Assembly: GCA_030655075.1 (NCBI GenBank)
Contig: JAURWE010000055.1
Span: 62,001-126,000 of the forward strand
Direction of reading: 5' to 3'
Source: Pararhizobium sp.
GTDB lineage: Bacteria > Pseudomonadota > Alphaproteobacteria > Rhizobiales > Rhizobiaceae
Length of the DNA: 64,000 bases
Each line of letters begins with the position of its first letter. Position 1 is the stretch's first letter. This document shows positions 45,720 through 54,486 of this stretch, piece after piece. The notes under the pieces were generated by a model, which did no database searches, was not told the DNA's origin, and saw only the letters and a list, made by a program, of their open reading frames with translations. The translations under genes and the position numbers were made by a program.

Positions 45720-45748
45720 GGGCATTCCGTTCTGTGTATGGCAGTCCT

Positions 45749-45763
45749 GCCGGGCGACCCGGC
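45749..45763. repeat. Small hairpin between aminotransferase and M24 genes
   Basis: GCCGGG-CGA-CCCGGC, perfect 6-bp arms in the 62-bp gap. It is too short to be a terminator without a T-run and may be an mRNA spacer hairpin. Confidence 0.4.
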
Positions 45764-45787
45764 GGCGGTCAGGCGATTGTCATCCAA

Positions 45788-47167
45788 TCAGGTCGGCAGC
45801 ACGGTTTCAATCGCGCCGAGGGCTGCCTTGACGACGATATCGGCTTCTTCGCGCGTCAGGCAGAGGGGTGGCGCAAAACCGAGAATATCGCCCTGCGGCA
45901 TGGCGCGGCCGATGACACCGAGCTCAAGCAGAGCTGCGGAGACCTGCGGTCCGATCTTTTTCGATGGATCAAAGAATTTCCGGTCGTCCTTGTCCTCGAC
46001 AAACTCGACCGCTGCCATCAGGCCGTCTCCTCTGACGTCGCCGACATGTTTGTGGCCGGCGAGTGCGCTGGCGAGTTCAGCCCGGAAGTAGGCGCCGGTC
46101 GAGGCGGCATTGTCGACAAGGCCCATTTCGTCGACCAGTTCGAGATTGGCAATGCCGGCGGCCGCACAGATGGGGTGCGAAGAATAGGTCCAGCCATGAC
46201 CGAGCGCGCCCAGTCTGTCTGAGCCCTGAACCAGGACTTGCCACATGTTTTCAGAGACGATGGTGCCCGACAGCGGCGCATAGGCCGATGTCAGGCCTTT
46301 GGCGATGGTGATTAGATCCGGCTTCATGCCGTAGTGCTCGGAACCGAACATGGTGCCGAGGCGGCCGAAGCCGGTGACGACCTCGTCGGCGACCAGCAGA
46401 ATGTCGTATTTTTCAAGCACAGCCTGGATTTTCGCCCAGTAACCGGCCGGTGGCGGCACGATGCCGCCGGTGCCGAGAATGGGCTCGCCAATAAAGGCGG
46501 CGACTGTCTCGGGGCCTTCGGCGAGGATCATCTCTTCCAGCCTGTCGGCGCAATGCTGCGAGAACTGCTCTTCGCTCTGGGAGCGAACCGCCCGGCGGAA
46601 ATAATAGGGTGCTTCCGTGTGCAGGATCGGCGCGCGCGGCAGGTCGAAGGCATTGTGAAAGAGTTCGAGGCCGGTCAGCGAGCCGGTCATGACGCCGGAG
46701 CCGTGATAGCCGCGCCAGCGGGAAATGATCTTCTTCTTCTCCGGGCGTCCGAGCACGTTGTTGTAATACCAGATCAGCTTGATGTTGGTCTCGTTGGCAT
46801 CCGAGCCGGAGAGACCGAAATAAACCCGGCTCATGTGCGCGGGCGCGCGGTCGATGACCATCTTTGCCAGCGTGATCGAGGCTTCCGTGCCGTGGCCGAC
46901 ATAGGCGTGGTAATAGGCAAGATTCTTTGCCTGCGCGGCGATCGCATCGGCAATCTTCTGGCGGCCGTAACCGACATTGACGCAGTAAAGGCCGGCGAAG
47001 GCGTCGAGGCTTTTCCTGCCATTGGTGTCGGTGATGTAGACGCCTTCGCCACCGGCAATGATGCGGGTCGGCGTTTCACCGCGCGCGTGCATGCCCATGT
47101 GTGTCGAGGGATGGAAGAAGTGATCGCGGTCCCATGCGGTCAGTTCGTTGTCGTGTCTGTCGAGCAT
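45788..47167 (-). CDS. Class III PLP aminotransferase, DoeD-like
   Basis: 459 residues from ATG at 47167 (GAGGAT upstream). PLP features: YFGLSGSDANETNIKL (about 117-132), RWRGYHGSGVMTGSLTG, VAAFIGEPILGTGGIVPPP, LLVADEVVTGFGRLG and the Schiff-base Lys in LITIAKGLTSAYAPLSG. HPSTHMGMHARGE at the N-terminus is the substrate-side signature seen in a group co-located with ectoine hydrolase genes. DoeD transaminates diaminobutyrate to aspartate semialdehyde. Omega-amino acid:pyruvate transaminase is the broad alternative. Confidence 0.87.
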   Translation of the reverse strand: MLDRHDNELTAWDRDHFFHPSTHMGMHARGETPTRIIAGGEGVYITDTNGRKSLDAFAGLYCVNVGYGRQKIADAIAAQAKNLAYYHAYVGHGTEASITLAKMVIDRAPAHMSRVYFGLSGSDANETNIKLIWYYNNVLGRPEKKKIISRWRGYHGSGVMTGSLTGLELFHNAFDLPRAPILHTEAPYYFRRAVRSQSEEQFSQHCADRLEEMILAEGPETVAAFIGEPILGTGGIVPPPAGYWAKIQAVLEKYDILLVADEVVTGFGRLGTMFGSEHYGMKPDLITIAKGLTSAYAPLSGTIVSENMWQVLVQGSDRLGALGHGWTYSSHPICAAAGIANLELVDEMGLVDNAASTGAYFRAELASALAGHKHVGDVRGDGLMAAVEFVEDKDDRKFFDPSKKIGPQVSAALLELGVIGRAMPQGDILGFAPPLCLTREEADIVVKAALGAIETVLPT

Positions 47168-47288
47168 AGCGGATCCTCTGGCGTGCGCTTCTGAGCGAAC
47201 TTGCCATGCCGGCAAAGAGAGAATGACCTATGGCCGACACCGTCGCGGAGACTTTGTCTAAATTTACGCCGCAAAAGAGAGAGACTCT

Positions 47289-47783
47289 CTACGCTGGACG
47301 CTTGTCACTGTCGGCGATCAGGGCCGCAAGCGGCAGGACGGTTTCGTCCTTCACCGTCTTGGTGACGATGTAGGTGAAATATTTGTCGATCCCGAGCTCG
47401 CGGTCGAGCAGGCCATCGACAAAGCGCTGATAGGCGTCGATGTCGACGGCCATGATCTTCAGGATGTAATCGACACCGCCGCCGACCGACCAGCATGCAA
47501 TCACCTCCGGGATGGTGGCAATGGCGCGCTCGAAGCGCTCGAAATCGGCCTGGCGGTGGTTGCCAAGCGTCACCTCCATCAGAACGCTGGTGACCGGCGT
47601 GATACGGCGCACCGCGACATGTGCGTGATAGCCGGTAATGAGCCCGGCTTTTTCCAGTTTGCGCAGCCGGACCCAGCAGGGCGTCGGCGACAGTCCGACC
47701 TTTTCGGCCAGCGCCAGCTTGGTGATACGGCCATCGCGCTGAATCGCATCCAGGATCCGCAGATCAATCGTATCGAGCTTCAT
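47289..47783 (-). CDS. Lrp/AsnC-family regulator, DoeX-like by context
   Basis: 164 residues from ATG at 47783. HTH: DTIDLRILDAIQRDGRITKLALAEKVGLSPTPCWVRLRKLEKAG (split, residues 4-47), followed by the RAM ligand-binding domain (VLMEVTLGNHRQADFERFERAI, GGVDYILKIMAVDIDAYQRFV). Lies 121 bp upstream of the aminotransferase on the same strand. Ectoine degradation clusters often contain such an AsnC-type gene (DoeX). The effector would be an intermediate of the pathway. The 257-bp region to its left start (47784-48040) shows no gene. Confidence 0.9.
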   Translation of the reverse strand: MKLDTIDLRILDAIQRDGRITKLALAEKVGLSPTPCWVRLRKLEKAGLITGYHAHVAVRRITPVTSVLMEVTLGNHRQADFERFERAIATIPEVIACWSVGGGVDYILKIMAVDIDAYQRFVDGLLDRELGIDKYFTYIVTKTVKDETVLPLAALIADSDKRPA

Positions 47784-48040
47784 GGCAATCCTCTCACGGC
47801 CGCTTGCCGGCATCCGATATCCCGGTAGAGGCATTCAAATCTGATTCGTGCCCGGCACACCGGTTTCATTTCAGATGCGGCAACCGACGATGGCAGACCT
47901 GTCAAACGCATCCTTAAGATTTTTCGCCTATGAAAAGGTCGGGCCGGCGATAAGGCTAACATCATGGTTTATTTTGATTAATGAAATTCTCGGGTGTTCA
48001 TCCGGCTCCGCTTTACCATTATGACAGGGACTGAAGCGAC

Positions 48041-48946
48041 ATGTTTCCGAAGCCGGTCTATCGGCCAAAAGACGCCATTCTGCCGAAGGCATGGCCGCGC
48101 GCCGGTCTGGCGGCGGCGCTTGTCTTTTTCGCGCTTCCCCAGGTGACCTTTTCGGCCGGTGAGCGCTGCGCGGCGGTGCTGGTCCGCCAATCGACCGTCA
48201 GTCCGGCCAATGCCGCGCTGGAACGGCAGATTATGGCCATCCGGGCCTCGATCGCCAAGCGCCAGTGCTCCGGCCGCGAACAGGGTTTCTTCAACGCCTG
48301 CCGCGATCTCACCAGCCGGCTGTCGAGCGTCATGGCGAAGCTTCAGAAAAGCAGCACGCGGCAGGAAATCCGCTGCCAGCCCTTGGACGTCGTCGAACAG
48401 CGCCGCAAGGAACGGTCGCGTCAGCCGCACCGGCCGGTCACCGTTGCCGGCAAGCTCGAGACCATGTGCGTCCGGCTTTCCGACGGCTATTTTTTCCCGA
48501 CCCCCAACTCCGGCTACAACAAAGCGGCCGATGAGCCTTTGATCCAGGCGCAATGTGCGATGATTTGCGCGACGCCGGATGTCGAAGTTTTTGGCGTGCG
48601 GGGCGACGAGCGCTCTGTCGAGGATCTGTTTTCGCTGAAGACGGGCAAAGCCTATACCGAGCTCAAGAACGCAGGCGCCTACCGGATCGCGCCGAAACTG
48701 CAACGCTGCGACATGGCGCGTTATGTCAACATTGCCCTGAACGCCGACAAGGTCACGCCAGGAAAAGCGGATCGTAAGACCGGCAAGGACCGCGTGCGCA
48801 TCACCCTGGCGAAGGTCGATTTTCTGATGGATATGGACCTGCGCCTGACGCCGCTGTCCTTTGCCGAGGAAATGCCCGTGGTACACGACGAGCCGAAGAA
48901 GAAGATCCGGATCGTCAGCCCGCCGTTTCTTCCTGCCGCCGAATGA
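48041..48946 (+). CDS. DUF2865 domain protein
   Basis: 301 residues. N-terminal hydrophobic segment (AGLAAALVFFALPQVTFS, about 22-39) acts as signal anchor or signal peptide, so the rest is periplasmic. Conserved Cys-rich arrangement ERCAAVL, AKRQCSGR, FNACRDL, IRCQPL, ETMCVRLSDGYFFPTPNSGY, AQCAMICATPDVEVF matches DUF2865, a family restricted to Rhizobiales with no known function; eight or so Cys suggest disulfides. Stands alone, divergent from the Lrp gene and convergent with the GS-like gene 6 bp away. Confidence 0.82.
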   Translation: MFPKPVYRPKDAILPKAWPRAGLAAALVFFALPQVTFSAGERCAAVLVRQSTVSPANAALERQIMAIRASIAKRQCSGREQGFFNACRDLTSRLSSVMAKLQKSSTRQEIRCQPLDVVEQRRKERSRQPHRPVTVAGKLETMCVRLSDGYFFPTPNSGYNKAADEPLIQAQCAMICATPDVEVFGVRGDERSVEDLFSLKTGKAYTELKNAGAYRIAPKLQRCDMARYVNIALNADKVTPGKADRKTGKDRVRITLAKVDFLMDMDLRLTPLSFAEEMPVVHDEPKKKIRIVSPPFLPAAE

Positions 48947-48952
48947 TCTGAC

Positions 48953-50275
48953 CTAAAGGTAGAAATCGTATTCGGCCGGCGTCAGCGCTGAGAAGAGCCC
49001 TTCGAACTCACCCATGCGATTGTCGCGATAGAGGTCCAGGAACCGGTGCGGGATGTAGTCCGCGAGGATCTCTGCACCGGCGAGCCTGTCCATCGCCGCA
49101 ATGAGATTGCGTGGCAGGACCGAGCCATTCCCTTCCGAAAACCCTTTGGTCTCGGGTGTCGGCTGCCATTTTCCGGCAATGCCCGCATGCATGCCGGCCA
49201 GTACGGCTGCAAGAACGAGATGCGGGCTGGCATCGGCGCCAGCCACCCGGTGCTCGACACGGCGCGACGTGTCGGAGCCGGTGGGCACCCGGAACGCCAC
49301 GGAGCGGTTGTTGTGGCCCCAGCTCGTATCCATCGGCACGAACATCTTCGGCTTCAGCCGCCGGTAGCTGGAAAAATTAGGGCCGAAAAAGCCCATGCCT
49401 TCTGCGAGCGTGCGCTGCAGGCCGGCGATGGAGGGATGCAGAAGACCGCCCTCGCCCGCCATTCTGTTGTTGCCATCGGCATCGACAAGGCTGACGTGAA
49501 TGTGCATGCCGCTACCGGGCTGCTCGATGAAGGGTTTGGCCATGAAGGTGGCATCGTCGCCGCGTGCCCGGGCGACGCCGGTGACGATGCGGCGCAGAAG
49601 CACGGCCTGATCGGCAGCCGCCAGCGGATCGGCACTGTGATCGAGATTGATCTCGAACTGGCCGATGCCATATTCCGAAATGGCGGTACCAACCGGAACG
49701 CCCTGCTGGCGGGCGGCCTCCGCGATCTCGGCGAGAAAATCGGCATAGTCTTCCACCAGCGCCAGGCTGAAATTGCCTTCGGACACCGGCGGTGCACCGG
49801 TGCGGCGCAGATTTGCAGGCGCGATGCTGCCGTCCGGTTTGCGCGTGGCGGAGATGAGATAGAATTCCAGCTCGCAGGCGACGACCGGAAACAGGCCATC
49901 GGCGTTCAGCCGTGCGATGACATCGTCGAGGATCTTGCGCGGGTCGTACCAGAAGCGCTCGCCACTTGCTGCGTCGCGCAGTTCCAGCAAACACTGCTGG
50001 GTGGGCATCTTCGCCCAGGGAACCGGAACGAGATTGCCGATAACCTTGGCATTCGCATCCGGATCGCCATCCGCTCCGCCGATACCCTCCGGCGTCGGAT
50101 TGACGCCGCGCGCGTCGAACAGCAGCGCGCAGGCCGACATGTTCAACCCATCGCTGAGCAGACGATCGCGCATGCGGGCCGGTTCGCGTTTGCCATAAAG
50201 CTGCCCGGAAATGCCGATGGCGAAGGCGTCAATGTAGCCGGTGTCGTCGGAACCGATGGTCTGGTCTTCGCTCAC
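48953..50275 (-). CDS. Glutamine-synthetase-like gamma-glutamylpolyamine synthetase (PuuA/SpuI type)
   Basis: 440 residues from GTG at 50275, overlapping the stop of the aminotransferase (CTGTGAGC). Large in-frame extensions are shadows. GS catalytic domain: ACELEFYLI, SEYGIGQFEINLDHS, GSGMHIHVSLVDADG, SWGHNNRSVAFRVPTGSD and EHRVAGADASPHLVLAAVLAGM. GS-III/PuuA-group N-terminus without the canonical beta-grasp regulatory Tyr adenylylation loop. Coupling to a polyamine-type aminotransferase suggests ATP-dependent glutamylation of an amine. It could also be a methylglutamate-type synthetase. Confidence 0.87.
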   Translation of the reverse strand: MSEDQTIGSDDTGYIDAFAIGISGQLYGKREPARMRDRLLSDGLNMSACALLFDARGVNPTPEGIGGADGDPDANAKVIGNLVPVPWAKMPTQQCLLELRDAASGERFWYDPRKILDDVIARLNADGLFPVVACELEFYLISATRKPDGSIAPANLRRTGAPPVSEGNFSLALVEDYADFLAEIAEAARQQGVPVGTAISEYGIGQFEINLDHSADPLAAADQAVLLRRIVTGVARARGDDATFMAKPFIEQPGSGMHIHVSLVDADGNNRMAGEGGLLHPSIAGLQRTLAEGMGFFGPNFSSYRRLKPKMFVPMDTSWGHNNRSVAFRVPTGSDTSRRVEHRVAGADASPHLVLAAVLAGMHAGIAGKWQPTPETKGFSEGNGSVLPRNLIAAMDRLAGAEILADYIPHRFLDLYRDNRMGEFEGLFSALTPAEYDFYL

Positions 50276-51672
50276 AGCATTCCCCGGCTTTTCAGTTCGA
50301 TGGCGGTCAGGTTGAGGACCGTGCGCGCCGTCTCGACCAGATCGTCCACCTGCTGGCGGGTGATGATGAAGGGCGGCGCGATCAGCATCGTGTCGCGGGT
50401 GGCGCGCATGATCAGGCCATTGGCAAAAGAAATGTCGCGGCAGACGGTGCCGGCCGAGCCGACCTTGGCAAAGGGCGCGCGCGCCGCCTTGTCGGTGGTC
50501 AGTTCCAGGGCGCCGATCAGGCCCGTCATGCGGGCTTCTCCGACCAGCGGATGATCGGCAAGCTCCTGCCAGCGGCGCTGGAAATAGGGGCCGATATCGT
50601 CGCGGATGCGCTCGATCAGACCCTCGCGCTGCAGGATGCAGATGTTGGCAATGGCGGCGGCGCAACCGGCCGGATGGGCGGAATTGGTAAAGCCGTGGTT
50701 GAAATCGTCGCCAATGCTGTCGAGCACCTCCGCCACCTTATCGGACACGAGCACGCCACCGATCGGCTGGTAGCCCGAGGAGACCGCCTTGGCGAAGGCG
50801 ATGAGGTCAGGCCTGAAACCGAAGGTCTCGCAGCCGAACCAGTTGCCGGTGCGGCCGAAGCCGCAGATGACCTCATCCGAAATCAAGAGAATGCCATAGC
50901 GGTCGCTGATGCGCTGGATTTCCGGCCAGTAGGTCTCGGGCGGAATGATGACGCCGCCCGCCCCCTGGACCGGCTCGCCGATGAAGGCCGCAACCTTGTG
51001 GGCACCGATGGTCTCGATGGCGGTTTCCAGCTCGCGCGCCCGGGCGAGACCGAAGGCCGCCGGGTCCATGTCGCCGCCTTCGCCGTACCAGTAGGGCTGG
51101 GGGATGTGATGGATGCCGGGGATAGGCAGCCCGCCCTGGGCATGCATGTAGGCCATGCCGCCAAGGCTGGCGCCGCCGATGGTGGAGCCGTGATAGCCGT
51201 TCTTGCGGGAAATGATGACCTGCTTTTCCGGCTCGCCCTTCGTTGCCCAATAGACCCTGACCATGCGGATGATCGTGTCATTGGCTTCCGAGCCGGAGCT
51301 GGTGAAAAAGGCGCGGTTGAACTGCGGCGGCGAGACCTGTGCCAGAAGCTCCGACAGTTCGATCGCCGGGCGGTGCGTGGTCTTGAAGAAGGTGTTGTAG
51401 AAGGGCAGCGCCGTCAGCTGCTGCGTGATGGCCTCGACGATCTCCGTGCGGCCGTAGCCGGCGGCGACGTTCCAGAGGCCTGACATGCCGTCGAGCAGGC
51501 GCTTGCCATCCGCGTCATAGATGTAAACGCCCTCGCCGCGCTCGATGACGCGCGCACCTTCCTGCGCCAGCGCATGGCTGTCGGAAAAGGGGTGCAGATG
51601 ATGTTTCGCATCGGTCTGCTGCAGGGTGGTGAGGGGTGGACGGTTGGACAGGACGGGCGGCTGCTGGCTCAT
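50272..51672 (-). CDS. Class III PLP aminotransferase, polyamine:pyruvate type (SpuC-like)
   Basis: 466 residues. AFFTSSGSEANDTIIRMVRVY (about 112-132), RKNGYHGSTIGGASLGG, AAFIGEPVQGAGGVIIPPETYW, ISDEVICGFGRTGNWFG and Lys in IAFAKAVSSGYQPIGGVLVS. The LQQTDAKHHLHPFSDSHAL start is typical of putrescine/cadaverine:pyruvate transaminases (SpuC). Co-translated with the GS-like gene. Together they form an amine-catabolism pair; the Rrf2 gene 71 bp upstream on the same strand might be in the same transcript. Confidence 0.9.
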   Translation of the reverse strand: MSQQPPVLSNRPPLTTLQQTDAKHHLHPFSDSHALAQEGARVIERGEGVYIYDADGKRLLDGMSGLWNVAAGYGRTEIVEAITQQLTALPFYNTFFKTTHRPAIELSELLAQVSPPQFNRAFFTSSGSEANDTIIRMVRVYWATKGEPEKQVIISRKNGYHGSTIGGASLGGMAYMHAQGGLPIPGIHHIPQPYWYGEGGDMDPAAFGLARARELETAIETIGAHKVAAFIGEPVQGAGGVIIPPETYWPEIQRISDRYGILLISDEVICGFGRTGNWFGCETFGFRPDLIAFAKAVSSGYQPIGGVLVSDKVAEVLDSIGDDFNHGFTNSAHPAGCAAAIANICILQREGLIERIRDDIGPYFQRRWQELADHPLVGEARMTGLIGALELTTDKAARAPFAKVGSAGTVCRDISFANGLIMRATRDTMLIAPPFIITRQQVDDLVETARTVLNLTAIELKSRGML

Positions 51673-51743
51673 GGATCGAACTCTTCGTGGTTGTTGCCAC
51701 CAGTCGTATCAAGAACCGGCGGCAGGGCAAGCACCTTCCGCGT

Positions 51744-52202
51744 TCAGCCGCAAACCCTCGCAGCCTTGCCATCCCGGACCACGGCGTAACGCGCCTCGAA
51801 ATCGCGGGCGATATCGGCCAGGCTGACATCGGCGAAGCGGGCAAGCAGCAGGGCTTCCGCCTGCTCGAACGCATCGCTGAGCGCGGCATTGACCGCCTGC
51901 TCGACCAGACACTTGGGGTGATCGTCCGACAGGCCGAGCGCGAAGACCGAGGGCGTGCCGAGCGCCTTGTGAATGTCGAGCAGTGTTATGTCATCCAGCG
52001 TGCGGCTGAGCGTCCAGCCACCACCGTGGCCTTTTTCCGACTGGACATACCCCTCCTCGCGCAAGCCAGCCATAGTGCGGCGAACAACGACCGGATTGGT
52101 GTTCAGCATGTGGCCAATGGTGTCCGACGTAACCGCCCCCTCGTGGCCGTCCATATGGATCAGAACGTGCAGCATGCGTGACAGGCGGGTGTCATGTCTC
52201 AT
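51744..52202 (-). CDS. Rrf2-family transcriptional regulator lacking Fe-S cysteines
   Basis: 152 residues from ATG at 52202. Winged HTH MLHVLIHMDGHEGAVTSDTIGHMLNTNPVVVRRTMAGLREEGYV (split, residues 10-53), wing EKGHGGGWTLSR, then the dimerisation helix. Only one Cys occurs in the region where IscR/NsrR have three, so it cannot bind a standard cluster and probably senses something else (compare YwnA/RsrR-type members). Divergent from a flavoprotein gene with a repeat between them. Confidence 0.88.
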   Translation of the reverse strand: MRHDTRLSRMLHVLIHMDGHEGAVTSDTIGHMLNTNPVVVRRTMAGLREEGYVQSEKGHGGGWTLSRTLDDITLLDIHKALGTPSVFALGLSDDHPKCLVEQAVNAALSDAFEQAEALLLARFADVSLADIARDFEARYAVVRDGKAARVCG

Positions 52203-52238
52203 CGATCGTCTTGCCTTCCGGATGAAATCGAGCCGCCA

Positions 52239-52306
52239 TTGTAACAGCCTCAAGCAACAAGTCGAGTTACAAATCGATTGACAGAGGCATATCACGTAAC
52301 TTATTA
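52239..52306. promoter_or_regulatory. Divergent regulatory region of Rrf2 and flavoprotein genes
   Basis: TTGTAAC (52239-52245) and GTTACAA (52266-52272) are perfect inverted arms 20 bp apart, and further GTAAC-like boxes occur at 52296. A -35 TTGACA at 52278-52283 is followed after 17 bases by TTATTA (52301-52306), serving the plus-strand flavoprotein gene. Probable operator(s) for the Rrf2 protein. Confidence 0.5.
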
Positions 52307-52340
52307 AGTGTCGTAATAGTAGCGAAATGACGAGGCACCC

Positions 52341-53234
52341 ATGACCTACGATGCAATTATTGCCGGCGGCAGCTATGCCGGTCTCGCCGCTGCCTTGCAG
52401 CTGGCCCGCGCCCGCCGCCGCATTCTGGTGGTTGATGCCGGACAGCGCCGCAATCGATTTGCCGCGACCTCGCATGGATTTCTGGGTCAGGACGGGCGCG
52501 CTCCCGGAGACATCATTGCCGATGCCCGGTCGCAACTGATGGAATATCCGACCGTCGAGTGGGCGACGGGCTCCATAGACGAGGCGCAGAAGACCGACCG
52601 GGGCTTTTCGGTGCGCACCGGAACTGGCGAGCACCACGCGGCCCGGCGCCTGGTTCTTGCTTTGGGTGTGGTCGATACCCTGCCGGATGTTCCCGGTCTT
52701 TCCGAGCGCTGGGGCAAGAGCGTCTTCCACTGCCCCTATTGCCATGGCTATGAGCTCGGCGACGGCGAGATCGGCGTGCTGGCCAGTTCTGCCCTGTCGA
52801 TGCACCACGCGGTGATGCTGCCGGACTGGAGCAAGACCACCCTTTTCACCAATGGCGCATTCGAACCGGATGCCGACCAACTTGAGCAACTGAAACGCCG
52901 GAGCGTGACGGTGGAGAGCACCCCAGTCGCCCGGGTGAGCGGCGCACGTGCCGACATGGAACTGACGGACGGGCGGACCATTGCGCTGGCGGGTCTGTTC
53001 ACCGTGACACGCACGCGGGTGGCAAGTCCGTTGGCGGAACAGCTCGGCTGCGCCTTCGAGGACGGGCCGATGGGACCGTTCATCACGACCGACATGATCA
53101 AGGAAACCACGGTTCCCGGGGTTTTTGCCTGCGGCGATGCGGCCCGGGCAGCGGGCTCGGTGGCGCTCGCCGTCGGTGACGGAACGATGGCCGGCGTCGG
53201 GACGCACCAGTCGCTGATGTTCCGCGAGAGCTGA
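52341..53234 (+). CDS. Thioredoxin-reductase-like FAD oxidoreductase with degenerate NADPH motif
   Basis: 297 residues. FAD motif AGGSYAGLAAALQLA (8-22), redox centre CPYCHGYE (about residue 131) and C-terminal VFACGDAARAAGSVALAVGDGTMAG. The second nucleotide motif, usually GGGNSA in thioredoxin reductases, reads IGVLASSALSMHHAV and lacks the glycine-rich turn, so NADPH binding may be altered or absent. This resembles the GliT/holomycin-dithiol-oxidase branch that uses oxygen rather than NADPH, but that is a guess. The Rrf2 regulator is divergent. Confidence 0.88.
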   Translation: MTYDAIIAGGSYAGLAAALQLARARRRILVVDAGQRRNRFAATSHGFLGQDGRAPGDIIADARSQLMEYPTVEWATGSIDEAQKTDRGFSVRTGTGEHHAARRLVLALGVVDTLPDVPGLSERWGKSVFHCPYCHGYELGDGEIGVLASSALSMHHAVMLPDWSKTTLFTNGAFEPDADQLEQLKRRSVTVESTPVARVSGARADMELTDGRTIALAGLFTVTRTRVASPLAEQLGCAFEDGPMGPFITTDMIKETTVPGVFACGDAARAAGSVALAVGDGTMAGVGTHQSLMFRES

Positions 53235-53344
53235 TGCCTGCTTCATCGCGCAAAGCGCACCCTGGATGACACAGGCCCGCGAAATTGCTAAGATTGCTGC
53301 AGTTTCGTGTTGCGTTGCACATCGCCTGTTCTATGACAGGAGCC

Positions 53345-54241
53345 ATGACATGGAAGACAACCGGCTACGGTTTCACACTCCTGGCAATTTTCATTTTTGC
53401 TGTACAGGACGGCATTTCCAAGCATCTCGGCGGCATCTACCCGCCGGTGTTCGTGGCGATGATCCGCTACTGGGCCTTTGCGGCCTTCGCCATCCTGCTG
53501 GCGGTCCGGTCGAGAGCCGGATTGAAGGCCGCGATCCAGACAAAGCAGCCATGGCTGCAGATCCTGCGCGGCGTTCTTCTCGTCTCCCAGATCGTCTTGG
53601 TGATCACCTCGTTCAAACTGGTCGGACTCGCCCATTCGCAGACGATCCTGTCGTCGACGCCTCTGTTCGTTGCCATGCTGTCGATGCCGTTGCTCGGCGA
53701 ACGTGTCGGCTGGCGGCGCTGGACGGCGATATGTGTGGGACTTGCCGGCGTGCTGCTGATCGTCAGCCCATCATCTGGCGGCTTTGAAATCGGGGTCTTG
53801 TTGCCGCTGTTCGGCGCGCTGATGTTTGCGGTCTATGTGATCGCCACGCGACTCGCCAGCCGCACGGACACCGCTATCACCAGCTTTCTCTATATCGGAG
53901 TGGTCGGCGCCCTTGCCGTGAGCCTGATCGGCCCATTCTTCTGGACGGCGCTGGCGCCTGTCGACTGGATCTGGATGTTGCTTCTGTGCGTGACCGGCAT
54001 GTCCAGCCACTATTTCCTGATCCGTGCCTACGACCTGTTGGATGCGTCCGCCGTGCAGCCGCTGACCTATCTGCAGATCGTGCTGGCACTTGCGGTCGGC
54101 GCCCTCGTCTTTGATGAAACGATCAGTCTCAACATGATTGCCGGCTCGATCATCGTGGTCGGCGCCGGGATCTTTACGATCTGGCGCGAAAGCGTGGTTT
54201 CGCGCCGGCGTGAGGCCGTCTCAGAGACCACAGACCCGTAA
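53345..54241 (+). CDS. DMT-superfamily (EamA) transporter
   Basis: 298 residues from ATG at 53345 (AGGAG just upstream, although only two bases away; ATG at 53333 is the alternative). Ten hydrophobic segments in two EamA repeats; second repeat LLPLFGALMFAVYVIATRLAS. Contains the typical LRGVLLVSQIVLVITSFKLVGLAHSQTI (split). Likely an efflux permease for amino acids or metabolites. No operon partner; no regulator visible. Confidence 0.88.
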   Translation: MTWKTTGYGFTLLAIFIFAVQDGISKHLGGIYPPVFVAMIRYWAFAAFAILLAVRSRAGLKAAIQTKQPWLQILRGVLLVSQIVLVITSFKLVGLAHSQTILSSTPLFVAMLSMPLLGERVGWRRWTAICVGLAGVLLIVSPSSGGFEIGVLLPLFGALMFAVYVIATRLASRTDTAITSFLYIGVVGALAVSLIGPFFWTALAPVDWIWMLLLCVTGMSSHYFLIRAYDLLDASAVQPLTYLQIVLALAVGALVFDETISLNMIAGSIIVVGAGIFTIWRESVVSRRREAVSETTDP

Positions 54242-54288
54242 CACCCCCACCTGCCGTCACGGGCCGAGTGCCCGTGACCGTGTGAAGC

Positions 54289-54486
54289 TTACGGCTTGCG
54301 GGGCAGATCGGCCTCGCGGACTTCTTCTTCATGATACCAGCAGCTCGAAGAGGCAACCGGGCCCTTGTAAGCGGAGCGTGCGTCGGCGGCCAGTCTGGCC
54401 GAATCTCTGAATACATTCGCCGTCGCGCTTGCGCTGACAGGAAACTGGTAGATCGTAGCAGTTTCGCGATGAAAACCTGTCGTCAT
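54289..54486 (-). CDS. DUF2735 small protein beside glnII
   Basis: 65 residues from ATG at 54486 with AAAGGCG upstream; a longer frame to 54549 has no ribosome site. It opens MTTGFHRETATIYQFPVSASA; the ETATIYQFP core is the hallmark of DUF2735, which in Rhizobiaceae lies next to glnII. Divergent from glnII, so both could be under nitrogen control from the shared 507-bp region (54487-54993). Function unknown. Confidence 0.72.
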   Translation of the reverse strand: MTTGFHRETATIYQFPVSASATANVFRDSARLAADARSAYKGPVASSSCWYHEEEVREADLPRKP

